A DNA stretch of 33,331 nt from Gammaproteobacteria bacterium. GTDB taxonomy: Bacteria > Pseudomonadota > Gammaproteobacteria > SZUA-229. Of this stretch, positions 17,792 to 27,948 are shown piece by piece. The stretch lies in assembly GCA_022340645.1 (NCBI GenBank), contig JAJDNP010000041.1:1-33331 (forward strand), read 5' to 3'. The stretch's first letter is position 1. Each line of letters starts with the position of its first letter. Both the position numbers and the translations under genes were made by a program. The notes below the pieces were generated by a model. The model had not been told where the DNA came from and made no database searches. It worked only from the letters and a program-made list of their open reading frames with translations.

Positions 17792-17808
17792 TGTCAGATA
17801 GTCCGACA
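17792..17808. promoter_or_regulatory. Candidate enhancer-binding-protein site (TGTC-N9-GACA palindrome)
   Basis: The 17-base sequence TGTCAGATAGTCCGACA is an imperfect palindrome with arms TGTCaGA and TCcGACA. A further TGTC half-site lies at 17783-17786. The site is about 120-140 bases upstream of the predicted sigma-54 start, the usual range for an NtrC-type activator. E. coli GlrR uses TGTC-N10-GACA, so a related activator is plausible. The N9 spacing differs by one base. Confidence 0.45.
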
Positions 17809-18196
17809 ATTCAAATCGGGCACACTCATGAATTAACGTTGTTATGAAATTAATATCTAATAAAATCAGAAGGGTACAAGTTTTCTCTTTGCCAAAAAAC
17901 CTGCCACATGAAAAAAGAAAATCCAAATATAATGCTGCGAATTAACTGGAATTCCCTTTATTTTTTACAAATATATTTTGATAATCAATAACTTAAAACT
18001 ATACAAAAGAAGAACAAAAGTGTAAAACATCCTTACAGTTTTACTGGAGCACAATAACCGGGCAAGAGCTAAATTTTTGCAACATGATAAAAGTCAAAAA
18101 AGAAACTTATAAGTTTATTAGAAGTATATGAACAGGCTGACAATCATATATTGCTGGCGGATAATGCTTACTAATTTGGCAATATCGGCTATTTCA
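17809..18196. other. AT-rich intergenic stretch, no gene seen
   Basis: This stretch between the PEP-CTERM control region and the end of holA is AT-rich and holds no convincing reading frame. Two small inverted repeats are visible: GTAAAAC (18022-18028) with GTTTTAC (18038-18044), and the perfect 14-base palindrome AAACTTATAAGTTT (18103-18116). The latter lies about 80 bases after the holA stop. Neither is followed by a T-run convincing enough to call a terminator. Confidence 0.5.
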
Positions 18197-19222
18197 CTAA
18201 CGCCCTGCGTGAACTCTTTTACTAATGGTTTTGCCAGCGAGAGACACACAAAGCGTCTCAATTTCATCCCATACATTGGCATTGATCATGCCCTTGCTCG
18301 CAGCGTCAATATAAGCACAACGCTTTAACATTGTTTGAAAAGTCCCTGGGGGGTGGCGTGACAGGCAGGATTTAAACAGCGCTATGCGACTTTGCCAGAC
18401 TCCCTGGCGTTTTAAAATAAAATCAGCAGATCTCACATCCCTGGCAGCACGTGATAACAAACGAATGTCCTTGGTCAATGCCCAGTTCACGATGACCGGT
18501 ACAATTCCTTCCGCCTTCAGGCCAGCAATAATTTTAATAACGCGACCGGTGTTACCGCTCAATAACACGTCTACCAGCTCAAACACGCTGTATCTTGATT
18601 GGGACGTCACAGTTTCCGAGACATCAACATAGCTAATTTTGCCCGGCCCCAACAGCAGGTAAAGCTTCTCAATTTCCTGGTCAGCCGCCAGCAGGTTACC
18701 TTCAACATGCTGGCTGATATAGGCAAGCACTTCATCATCAGCCTCCATGTCACGTAACTTGAAGCGCTGTTTCAGCCAGGATGAAAGATTTTCCACTGCT
18801 ACCGGCCAGCATTGCACCACCATACCGTTTTGCTCAACCGCTTTATACCAGGCGGATTTTTTCGCATTACTCTCGACCTTGCCTGCGCTAATAATCAACA
18901 CCGTATCTTCAGGCGGCTGCATTAAATAATCTTTTATTACCTGCGAACCCTGTTTTCCGGGTTTTGCCGATGGCAGGCGCAGCTCGACGATGCGACGGGC
19001 GGCAAACAGAGACAGACTGGCTGCCTCCTGAATTAAACGCGTCCAGTCAAACTGGGCATCAACATCCAGCACTTCCCTTTCAGAATAGTCCTGCTCGCGT
19101 AGAAAAGAACGAATCAGATCAAGTGATTCCATCTGTTGCAATGGTTCGTCGCCAGTTACCATGTATACAGGGTATATTTTCCTTGCAATCATTGATTGCA
19201 ATTGGTCTGGACGGGCGTTCAT
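18197..19222 (-). CDS. holA: DNA polymerase III delta subunit
   Basis: This 341-residue protein is the delta subunit of the clamp loader, which opens the beta sliding clamp during loading onto DNA. It matches the family in length and in the N-terminal YPVYMVTGDEPLQQMESLDLIR (about residues 17-38). A helical collar domain follows, with TSQSRYSVFELVDVLLSG near 208-225. Delta does not hydrolyse ATP, so no Walker A motif is expected, and none is seen. Its start overlaps the lptE stop by four bases (ATGA), in the conserved leuS-lptE-holA operon. Confidence 0.94.
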   Translation of the reverse strand: MNARPDQLQSMIARKIYPVYMVTGDEPLQQMESLDLIRSFLREQDYSEREVLDVDAQFDWTRLIQEAASLSLFAARRIVELRLPSAKPGKQGSQVIKDYLMQPPEDTVLIISAGKVESNAKKSAWYKAVEQNGMVVQCWPVAVENLSSWLKQRFKLRDMEADDEVLAYISQHVEGNLLAADQEIEKLYLLLGPGKISYVDVSETVTSQSRYSVFELVDVLLSGNTGRVIKIIAGLKAEGIVPVIVNWALTKDIRLLSRAARDVRSADFILKRQGVWQSRIALFKSCLSRHPPGTFQTMLKRCAYIDAASKGMINANVWDEIETLCVSLAGKTISKRVHAGR

Positions 19223-19821
19223 TGGACATTTCCGTTGCTGCTGACCGGACCGGCTTCCTGTACTGACGATGAACCTTCAACAGACCTGTTCTGGCCTGCC
19301 GGTAATTGACTGTTTGACAGCGCCTGCAATTTTAATAAAACCAGTCGTGCAGCATCTTTACGCATATCGCGGTACAGGATTTCAGCTTCATTCGTAACGG
19401 CAAGCACCGCGTCAGGATCAAACAACAAGCTGCGTGAAATTGAAACCGAATCCGGAATTTCTTTTGCCTGCTGAATTCTTATTTTTATATTCACGGTGTA
19501 CGTCAACAGGTATTCCCTGGCACGGCCATTACCATCTACAGACAGTACGCGCCTGCTCCTGTTTTCATTTACCAGGGTCAACTGTGATTTTGCCTTTGCA
19601 GCATCATCAGCAAGCACTATGTTATTTTTCACGACCATGCCTGTTATCTCTCGCGCCAGTTCAAAAGCACTGTCCTGTTCGATATACAGTGGCGAGATGC
19701 TGTCAGATAAGTCGAGCGAGCCACGCAATTGAAAACCGCAGCCGGAATTAAGCAAAACCGCGGCTATCAATATTAACAAACGAAAATAATCTGCAGGCAA
19801 CACAGTTACTCTATGAAGCAT
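19219..19821 (-). CDS. lptE: LPS-assembly lipoprotein LptE
   Basis: This 200-residue protein is LptE, the outer-membrane lipoprotein that plugs the LptD barrel and helps place lipopolysaccharide on the cell surface. A signal peptide ends in LLNSGC, with the lipidated cysteine at residue 28; Asn at -3 makes this an imperfect lipobox. The following GFQLRG is characteristic of the family. The C terminus (last ~30 residues) is rich in S, N, Q and G and looks disordered. It lies 11 bases after leuS and overlaps holA, the usual operon. Confidence 0.92.
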   Translation of the reverse strand: MLHRVTVLPADYFRLLILIAAVLLNSGCGFQLRGSLDLSDSISPLYIEQDSAFELAREITGMVVKNNIVLADDAAKAKSQLTLVNENRSRRVLSVDGNGRAREYLLTYTVNIKIRIQQAKEIPDSVSISRSLLFDPDAVLAVTNEAEILYRDMRKDAARLVLLKLQALSNSQLPAGQNRSVEGSSSVQEAGPVSSNGNVQ

Positions 19822-19832
19822 GTTAACAGGCC

Positions 19833-22295
<2,463 letters not shown>

Positions 22296-22489
22296 TTACA
22301 AAAACGACAGTTCGTCGGATGACTTATCTTGCCTTAAATATCTGGACTATAACTAAGTTGTATTTCATCAAAATCAGCTTGATAAAGTACCGAAGGATAC
22401 ACCAGCACTGGCTCTACATAAAGGATTCGTTTTATCTGATTTCGGTTTACAGGTATTTCAACTATATTTTATTCATTGCATGCAGCACC

Positions 22490-23053
22490 ATGATTCAGTT
22501 TCAGAAAAAACCGGCTAATCATCTCATTACCGCCTACAACCAGATGATGCAGGAAATGCGAAATGCATTTGAGCATAACGATCCCAGGGATATGTCATTG
22601 CAAAAAGCCCTGGATTTTGCAAAACATCAGGTGGTCCGCCCTGGCGAAGTCACCGCAGAAGAAGCCGATGAAATTGGCGAATACATTAAACGCGATATTA
22701 ACGATGCCGCAGAATATATGATGGATGCCAGCGCTGAATTTTATGACTGGTTAATGCTGGATATTGAAATAATTGAACGCAAGGTAATGGACCTGTTTTT
22801 ATCAGTGGCAGACAATACCCGTGTTGAACTGGAACATTTTAGGCCCCAAAAGCGCCATGCCAGGCATGCAAAAACTGATCAATCAGAAGGTGACTGCGCC
22901 TCGATATACAGGAGCGGCGAAATCACCGGACCCGGTTGTCTGATTTGCGAATGCTGCGGCAAAGCCAGGGCATATCTCAGCAGCGATGAAATTACAGATT
23001 GCGGTGACTGTGGCCACCATCGCTTTATCCGCCGCCAGCAGGGAAATAGTTAA
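22490..23053 (+). CDS. Zinc-ribbon protein of the DUF1451 (YbeL-like) family
   Basis: From the ATG at 22490 this is a 187-residue protein with a helical, acidic N-terminal region (AYNQMMQEMRNAFEHN and following) and a C-terminal zinc ribbon. Cysteines are seen in GCLICECCGK and TDCGDCGH, two CxxC pairs about 25 residues apart. This matches DUF1451, represented by YbeL next to leuS in E. coli; its function is unknown. The frame is open back to 22319, but the extra 57 residues are hydrophobic and unlike the family, so the internal ATG is preferred. It is divergent from leuS. Confidence 0.83.
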   Translation: MIQFQKKPANHLITAYNQMMQEMRNAFEHNDPRDMSLQKALDFAKHQVVRPGEVTAEEADEIGEYIKRDINDAAEYMMDASAEFYDWLMLDIEIIERKVMDLFLSVADNTRVELEHFRPQKRHARHAKTDQSEGDCASIYRSGEITGPGCLICECCGKARAYLSSDEITDCGDCGHHRFIRRQQGNS

Positions 23054-23199
23054 AGTTTTTATACACAGGCCTTAATATCTGGCATCCTGACCGAAGTGAA
23101 AGATCTTTTTCACCAATGGTTCGATTTATCTAACATGTGTTCTAAATTACAGTGACGAGAAGTTGTTTTTCAATTATTTAACCATTGGATATTTCAGAT

Positions 23200-23520
23200 A
23201 GGCTGAGTTTCGCCTTTTACGGCGAGTAACTCTTTTTATGGATTACATCCCTGTAATCCACCCTTTGGGCCAGGCAAAACCTGTTCAAATTTGTTCCAAA
23301 CCAATTTAGTCAGCAGCAAAAGAAAAGTAACCAGACTGATTTTGCCAGGGGCATTGTGAACAGCTGATTTATAGATGGCCTGCAAGGCAAATCACGGGAC
23401 GTGTTTAAAACAGGCCGCCACTATTCCGGGACAGGGCCGGTCTTCGTGTGTATCTCACGATTGCAGAACCCGCATCTCGCGGGTATGAGGTGCTCGCCCA
23501 CGTTGAAAAACACGCTTGCT
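23200..23520 (+). repeat. Candidate dispersed intergenic element, about 300 bases, hairpin-rich
   Basis: No gene is convincing here; instead a series of hairpins is seen. They are TCGCC/GGCGA (23210-23225), a perfect 9-bp TGGATTACA/TGTAATCCA with a 4-base loop (23239-23260), GCCT/AGGC (23378-23388) and CCCGC/GCGGG (23469-23483). The GGCGAGTAACTCTTTTT and AAAAGAAAAGTAACC segments, and the GATTTATAGAT...AATCACGGGAC phrase, remind me of intergenic elements common in Gammaproteobacteria that are often mis-annotated as short proteins. The family assignment is from memory. Confidence 0.5.
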
Positions 23521-23678
23521 CATACAGTTTTCACAGAAAGCCCATGAAAACAGCTCTCCCTCAATGGCTTGTTTAAGGTGACAAGATCAAAAGAAAACAA
23601 ATCTAATAGCAGACCTTCATTTAATTGTGCTAACAGGGCAGTTTCGGCCATGAGCAGACGGCCAGAAAAAACTATTTT

Positions 23679-23698
23679 TTCCGCAAATGAACGCAAAT
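23679..23698 (-). repeat. Period-10 repeat array, copy B (two units)
   Basis: On the minus strand two units are read, ATTTGCGTTC (23698-23689) and ATTTGCGGAA (23688-23679). They match copy A with the middle part contracted by one unit. The flanks (AGCTTTTAAT before and an A/T-rich tract after) also match copy A. It sits only 23 bases from copy C. Confidence 0.75.
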
Positions 23699-23720
23699 TA
23701 TTAAAAGCTAAAAAATAAAT

Positions 23721-23807
23721 TGTCCACAGATGAACGCAGATAAACACAGATGTTAAAAAGACTATAAACGTTTTTTATCTGTGTTTATCTGCGTTCATCT
23801 GTGGACA
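23721..23807. repeat. Inverted pair of period-10 arrays (copies C and D), 31-bp perfect arms
   Basis: Copy C (23722-23751, minus) and copy D (23777-23806, plus) have identical units: ATCTGTGTTT, ATCTGCGTTC and ATCTGTGGAC. With one extra base on each outer side, the arms are perfect inverted repeats of 31 bases (23721-23751 and 23777-23807) around a 25-base AT-rich spacer. The transcript would form a very stable hairpin. No gene is adjacent on the left within 660 bases; the orphan gene lies to the right. Confidence 0.9.
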
Positions 23808-23975
23808 TATGCTTTTCGGTTTTCTCAGTGTCCGCACCGGGTCGGAATTTCACCATTGCTATTATTACCGTGAGTCCGTAAAAGAGAGCCCACAGTATGC
23901 TGGTTAGCAGATCCTCATTTATTTACATCAACAGGGCATGTACGGTCACAAGGGGACGGTCAATTTGAAATAGAA
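23808..23975. other. Intergenic stretch, nothing identified
   Basis: Between the inverted period-10 pair and the terminator of the orphan gene I see no credible reading frame and no clear motif. Confidence 0.4.
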
Positions 23976-23995
23976 AGCCCCGCATTCGCGGGGCT
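23976..23995 (-). terminator. Intrinsic terminator of the orphan exported-protein gene
   Basis: A perfect 8-bp G+C-rich stem (AGCCCCGC and GCGGGGCT, loop of four) is followed on the minus strand by TTCTATTT. It lies 63 bases after the stop of the gene at 24059-24466. Confidence 0.8.
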
Positions 23996-24058
23996 CGACT
24001 TCAATAGGCGATTGATTCTTGATCGCAAATATATTCAGTCATTAGAATGCTTGTTCTG

Positions 24059-24466
24059 CTATTGAGTGTAGGGATGATCGCTTAACCGTTGTATTTGAGT
24101 TTCAGTTAAGATGTCAACTAGCATTGTAAGTGCATGGATACTCACAAATGTTTCCGTAGAGGAAAGAGTATCACCTCGCTTGACATTCATACTGTCAAAT
24201 CTAGCGTTCATATGCTGCATCAACTCTCGTGAAAGCTGATAAAATTCATTTCTTGCTTTAACAGCAGATGAACCATCAACATTACATTTTGAGCAAAACT
24301 CGAGATATAGGCTATCGAGCTTTTTCATCGTGGTTGCTACGTATTCTGTGTATGCGTCCTCATCATAAATACCGGAAGGTTCAGCCGCATGAACAACAGG
24401 TCCAAGAAGCGACATTGTCACAATGCTGAAACCAGCAATTAGATGAATAAGCTTTTTTAGAATCAT
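24059..24466 (-). CDS. Orphan exported protein of unknown function with a CxxC pair
   Basis: From the ATG at 24466 this is a 135-residue protein with a good signal peptide (MILKKLIHLI start, cleavage likely after VVHA near residue 27). The mature part is mainly helical. It has one cysteine pair, CSKC, near residues 57-60. I recognise no family. The ATG is preferred over a start at 24511 because GGAG lies eight bases before it and the signal peptide begins there. Codons such as CTA, AGA and TCA are frequent, unlike the flanking operons, and the gene is embedded in repeat-rich DNA between conserved blocks, so recent acquisition is plausible. It has its own terminator. Confidence 0.7.
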   Translation of the reverse strand: MILKKLIHLIAGFSIVTMSLLGPVVHAAEPSGIYDEDAYTEYVATTMKKLDSLYLEFCSKCNVDGSSAVKARNEFYQLSRELMQHMNARFDSMNVKRGDTLSSTETFVSIHALTMLVDILTETQIQRLSDHPYTQ

Positions 24467-24511
24467 TATAGTTTCTCCAAGTTTGTCGATAAATGAGTTG
24501 AAACGCACCAA

Positions 24512-24985
24512 ATTAGCTTGCTACGGTTAGCATTTGATTTATCTAAATGAAACCTTTTTGAGCGTAGCTACGTAAGAAGTGACGTACGAAGACCAGACTT
24601 TATTCACAAATAATTGATCTATTTCAGGGAAACTATATGACTAGCCACTGAAAAGTTACTAGTGAAGGGGGATATCGATAATCCAAACTAGAGATATTAG
24701 AAATTGCAAACAGTCACTTTCGGGTCAATTCCCCTGTTTCACTGTATCTTTTGTATCCGCTTATAGCTCCAACACCATATATACTATATTAACTGTTTTG
24801 CAGGGATTATCGACAAAATGCTTATGAACCTGGTAATACTATTGAGTTCCAGTCAACAAATACAACAAACGCCTGCAACCTACCTTGTGTAGGCCTACAG
24901 TCGCTAACGAATATTTGGGATTATTGCGTTTTTTGTGTGATTTACGAACTAATGATTTTGTATTTTCTCAGACCCCGAACAGTAT
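24512..24985. other. Intergenic stretch upstream of the orphan gene, no gene seen
   Basis: About 470 bases without a supported reading frame. It probably carries the minus-strand promoter of the orphan gene, but I could not single one out. A perfect 12-base palindrome TGTAGGCCTACA (24888-24899) is visible. An open frame on the plus strand from 24885 runs through two repeats and is treated as spurious. Confidence 0.4.
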
Positions 24986-25021
24986 CGTAGCATGCGGTGA
25001 GGCACGAACCAAATCAATCGC
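24986..25021 (+). repeat. Degenerate copy of a GATGCGGT...ACCGCATC-type dispersed repeat
   Basis: The segment reads CGTAGCATGCGGTGAGG, then CACGAACCAAATCAATCGCG. It resembles a dispersed bacterial repeat I know with inverted ends GATGCGGT and ACCGCATC around GAGGCACGA. Here the right arm has decayed to ACCAAATC, so the stem is broken. It abuts the period-10 copy E, with only five bases between. The family link is from memory. Confidence 0.45.
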
Positions 25022-25024
25022 GTT

Positions 25025-26563
25025 TTATCTGTGTTTATCTGCGTTCATCTGTGGACGCACCGTATTATTTCTCTCCTTGAAAGCAAACACCAGCAGTAAC
25101 AAACTGCAACCTCCAACGATCAGCCAGTTGCCCGAGCTTACAAATGGTGTGGCGCCACTGTAGGGCTGAACCTCGCCCGTTAACACTCCGCTTTGAAACT
25201 GCGGCAGTCGACGGATGACTTCACCGTGCGATCCAATTATCGAGGTAATTCCGGTATTGGTCGCACGTATCATATAGCGTCCTGATTCCAGGGCGCGCAT
25301 GCGTGCAATGGCATGATGCTGGTGAGGTTCATGCGAATCTTCGAACCATGCGTCATTACTGAAATTAACCAGCAGTTTTGCTGCCGGTAAATCTTTTATG
25401 ACATCGCGTGCAAAAGCATCTTCAAAGCAGATGGATATACCCAAAGGCAGACCTGCGGCAGTTAACAAAGGCTGGTCTTCACTGCCAGAGGTAATGTCCG
25501 ACATCGGTATTTTTACGTAGCGATTAAAGAACTCAATTAAAAACCGCAACGGGATATATTCACCCAGCGGTACCAGATGACGTTTATTATAGGAACCCCC
25601 ATTGACATTGATCACACTGTTCAGCACGCGTTTGTTCTCGTTCAGCACAAAGATGCCAAGCAGCAGATCTGTTCCGCGTGCTTTCATTTCATTAGCTAAC
25701 TTCTGCAGGTAAGGTGCTGCGTGATGTTCATAATCGGGAACAGCTGTTTCCGGCCAGACAATCAGCCTGACATCCCGTTGCGCCAGCGACAGGTCACGAT
25801 ACATTTGCATCGTTGGCTGCTTCATCTGCGGTTTCCATTTATCTTTCTGTGCGATATTGCCCTGTATAACGCTGACTTTTACTGGTGCTCCATGTCTCTC
25901 TGTCCAGTTGACGGTTTTCAATAAAGCACCTGTCAGCCACAGAATTAACACGGGTATCGCCAAAGACATGACATAAGACATGCATAAATGCCTGCGCTGA
26001 CTGGCCAGCAGTGCCAGTGCACCGGCACTAACGGCAACGGCACCGCCAACACCAAGGTTGCCTAAAAGCGGTGCGAAACCCGAAAGCGGCAAATCAATTT
26101 GTGTATAGCCCAGCTGCATCCAGGAAAAACCCGTCATTACGTAGCCCTGCAGCCACTCGAATACTACCCAGGCAGCAGGATAAAAAAGCAACAAGCGCAA
26201 GAGCGGACTACTCGGCAAATAACGATTTACCAGATAGGCAGCCAGCGCCGGATATATACTCAGATAACAGCACAATAAAATAACAAGAAGTACTGCAAAA
26301 AAAGCTGGCGCACTGCCATGGACGTGAACACTGTAATAAATCCAGCTCACGCCACTGCACTGCAACCCCAGGCCGAACAGCCAGGCGCTAATGGCGGCCT
26401 GCCTGGCTGGAAGTTTTTCCCAGTAATAAAAAGCCACGGCAAGCGTCAGGAACACCAGCCAGCTATGATTGAACGGCGCGAATGCCAGCGTGCTTATCGC
26501 ACCGGACAACAAACTAAACAGCAGCCAGCGGGTCTGCCGAAAACGATAAAAAATATTATTCAC
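25025..26563 (-). CDS. lnt: Apolipoprotein N-acyltransferase
   Basis: This 512-residue inner-membrane enzyme adds the third acyl chain to lipoproteins at the N-terminal cysteine. About six to eight membrane segments occupy residues 12-215 and a last one is near 475-495. The nitrilase-like periplasmic domain has the catalytic triad Glu272 (VWPETAVPD), Lys327 (YNKRHLVPLGEY) and Cys379 (GISICFEDAF). It overlaps the end of corC by eight bases. Oddly, the last nine residues (PQMNADKHR) and the stop codon are encoded by a period-10 repeat (copy E), so the native C terminus seems to have been replaced. This tail lies after the last membrane helix and should be harmless. Confidence 0.95.
   Translation of the reverse strand: MNNIFYRFRQTRWLLFSLLSGAISTLAFAPFNHSWLVFLTLAVAFYYWEKLPARQAAISAWLFGLGLQCSGVSWIYYSVHVHGSAPAFFAVLLVILLCCYLSIYPALAAYLVNRYLPSSPLLRLLLFYPAAWVVFEWLQGYVMTGFSWMQLGYTQIDLPLSGFAPLLGNLGVGGAVAVSAGALALLASQRRHLCMSYVMSLAIPVLILWLTGALLKTVNWTERHGAPVKVSVIQGNIAQKDKWKPQMKQPTMQMYRDLSLAQRDVRLIVWPETAVPDYEHHAAPYLQKLANEMKARGTDLLLGIFVLNENKRVLNSVINVNGGSYNKRHLVPLGEYIPLRFLIEFFNRYVKIPMSDITSGSEDQPLLTAAGLPLGISICFEDAFARDVIKDLPAAKLLVNFSNDAWFEDSHEPHQHHAIARMRALESGRYMIRATNTGITSIIGSHGEVIRRLPQFQSGVLTGEVQPYSGATPFVSSGNWLIVGGCSLLLLVFAFKERNNTVRPQMNADKHR
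25027..25056 (+). repeat. Period-10 repeat array, copy E, inside the 3' end of lnt
   Basis: Units ATCTGTGTTT (25027-25036), ATCTGCGTTC (25037-25046) and ATCTGTGGAC (25047-25056) are identical to copies C and D. The array lies antisense within the last codons of lnt, whose TAA stop overlaps its left edge. Confidence 0.9.
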
Positions 26564-27446
26564 GATCCGTGCTTATCGTGTCATTTGTGTCTGCATTGAT
26601 CTCCGTGTCATTTTCATCTGGCAGACTGACCTGCATGGCAACTATACGACGGGAATTAGCACTAATGATCTTAAAATTAAACTTACCGATGGAGATTTCT
26701 TCGCCGCGTTCCGGTAAATGACCAAGTTCATAAGTCACCAGTCCGGCAATAGTGTCGAATTTATCATGAGTCAGATTGGCATTAAAATACTGGTTAAACT
26801 CTTCCAATGGTGTTAATCCACGTACCGCATATCGTTGATAACCGCTGCGACGAATATTAGTGATATCTGCCGCATCGTGTTCATCATCTATCTCACCCAC
26901 GATCTGCTCTAACACGTCTTCAATGGTAACCAGACCTGCAACGCCACTGTATTCGTCAATGACCATTGCCATATGATTACGGCTTTCTCGAAAATCCTTC
27001 AGCAAAACATTTAATCGCTTGCTTTCGGGCACAAATACAGCCGAGCGCAGAATATCCTTTAGTTCAAATGAAGCCCGGCTTTTTTCGTCATTGTAATGCG
27101 TCAGGTCTTTAGCCAGCAAAATCCCAACAACATTATCCAGGCTTTCATCAACGACCGGAAAACGGGAATGCCCGGAATTGGCGACAATGTCCAGCATTTC
27201 CTCGACGGTTAGGTCTTCCTGCACAACAACCATGTGAGAACGCGGCACCATAATATCCCGTACCCGCATTTCAGAAACCTGAAACACGCCTTCAATCATC
27301 ATCAAAGCATCCAGGCTAATTATTCCTTCACTCTGTGCTTCTCGTAAATGATTCAACAGGTCAGCGCGTTCATCTTTGGCCTTAAAGAGTTTCTTTTTCA
27401 ACGCAGAGAATAACTGTTTTTTCTTTTTATTTTTGTATTTATTCAT
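26556..27446 (-). CDS. corC: CorC/HlyC-type CBS-domain protein
   Basis: This 296-residue protein has two CBS domains (about residues 66-180; MRVRDIMVPRSHMVVV at the first, VIDEYSGVAGLVTIEDVLEQIVGEI at the end of the second). The C-terminal CorC_HlyC domain has GLTPLEEFNQYF and TIAGLVTYELGHLPERGE. E. coli CorC (YbeX) is linked to magnesium/cobalt efflux and also to ribosome homeostasis. It has no membrane domain. The basic, Lys-rich N terminus (MNKYKNKKKKQ) is typical. It lies 18 bases after ybeY and overlaps lnt by eight bases. Confidence 0.93.
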   Translation of the reverse strand: MNKYKNKKKKQLFSALKKKLFKAKDERADLLNHLREAQSEGIISLDALMMIEGVFQVSEMRVRDIMVPRSHMVVVQEDLTVEEMLDIVANSGHSRFPVVDESLDNVVGILLAKDLTHYNDEKSRASFELKDILRSAVFVPESKRLNVLLKDFRESRNHMAMVIDEYSGVAGLVTIEDVLEQIVGEIDDEHDAADITNIRRSGYQRYAVRGLTPLEEFNQYFNANLTHDKFDTIAGLVTYELGHLPERGEEISIGKFNFKIISANSRRIVAMQVSLPDENDTEINADTNDTISTDRE

Positions 27447-27464
27447 TCCGTTAGACTGAGTTCG

Positions 27465-27923
27465 CTATTGATAAGGATTGTCAAAACCTAACTGAGCCAG
27501 GATTTCAATTTCCATGTGTTCCATTTCTTCCGCCTCAGCATTATCTATATGATCGTATCCCTGCAGATGCAGCATTCCATGCACAACCATATGTGCCCAG
27601 TGCGCCATTTCCGGTTTTGCCTGCTGCCTGGCTTCCTGATTAATTACCGGCGCACATAACGCAATGTCGCCTAACAGCAAAACTTCATCTTCCAGAACAG
27701 CCTGCATGGGAAAAGATAAAACATTGGTAGGCTTATCCTGAGCGCGATACTGCAGGTTAAGCTGCTGCATTTCATCCGCGTCAGTGACCATAAGGCTGGC
27801 AACGGCAGGAACATCGTTCAGGTACGCCGCCTTTGCCCAGTTCTGTATCTGCGCAGGCTCAGGCACGTCATCGTTACCGGCCTGTATATTTTCAGATACA
27901 GAAATATCTACGCTTAATGTCAT
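27465..27923 (-). CDS. ybeY: Endoribonuclease YbeY
   Basis: This 152-residue protein is the metal-dependent endoribonuclease YbeY, needed for 16S rRNA 3' maturation and 70S ribosome quality control. The zinc-binding motif HxxxHxxxxxH is intact in HGMLHLQGYDH, preceded by conserved TNVLSFPMQ and LLGDIALC segments. The length is typical. It sits 25 bases after phoH and 18 before corC in the conserved miaB-phoH-ybeY-corC-lnt order. Confidence 0.96.
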   Translation of the reverse strand: MTLSVDISVSENIQAGNDDVPEPAQIQNWAKAAYLNDVPAVASLMVTDADEMQQLNLQYRAQDKPTNVLSFPMQAVLEDEVLLLGDIALCAPVINQEARQQAKPEMAHWAHMVVHGMLHLQGYDHIDNAEAEEMEHMEIEILAQLGFDNPYQ

Positions 27924-27948
27924 GCTGCTTTAAATCCGGTGTAATCCT

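Noticed and set aside
18128-18328. 66-residue plus-strand frame at the end of holA
   Set aside because: About two thirds of it is antisense to holA and there is no independent evidence for it.
22319-22489. N-terminal extension of the zinc-ribbon protein
   Set aside because: The 57 extra residues are hydrophobic and aromatic-rich and unlike DUF1451 proteins; the conserved part starts at ATG 22490.
23375-23488. 37-residue Cys-containing frame on the plus strand
   Set aside because: It lies wholly within the hairpin-rich dispersed element and has no Shine-Dalgarno; such elements often give spurious frames.
23520-23747. 75-residue open frame on the minus strand
   Set aside because: Its first residues (FICVHLW) are translated from period-10 copy C and copy B lies inside it; there is no family resemblance or good ribosome binding site.
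24885-25163. 92-residue open frame on the plus strand
   Set aside because: It runs through two dispersed repeats and then antisense through the end of lnt; nothing supports coding.
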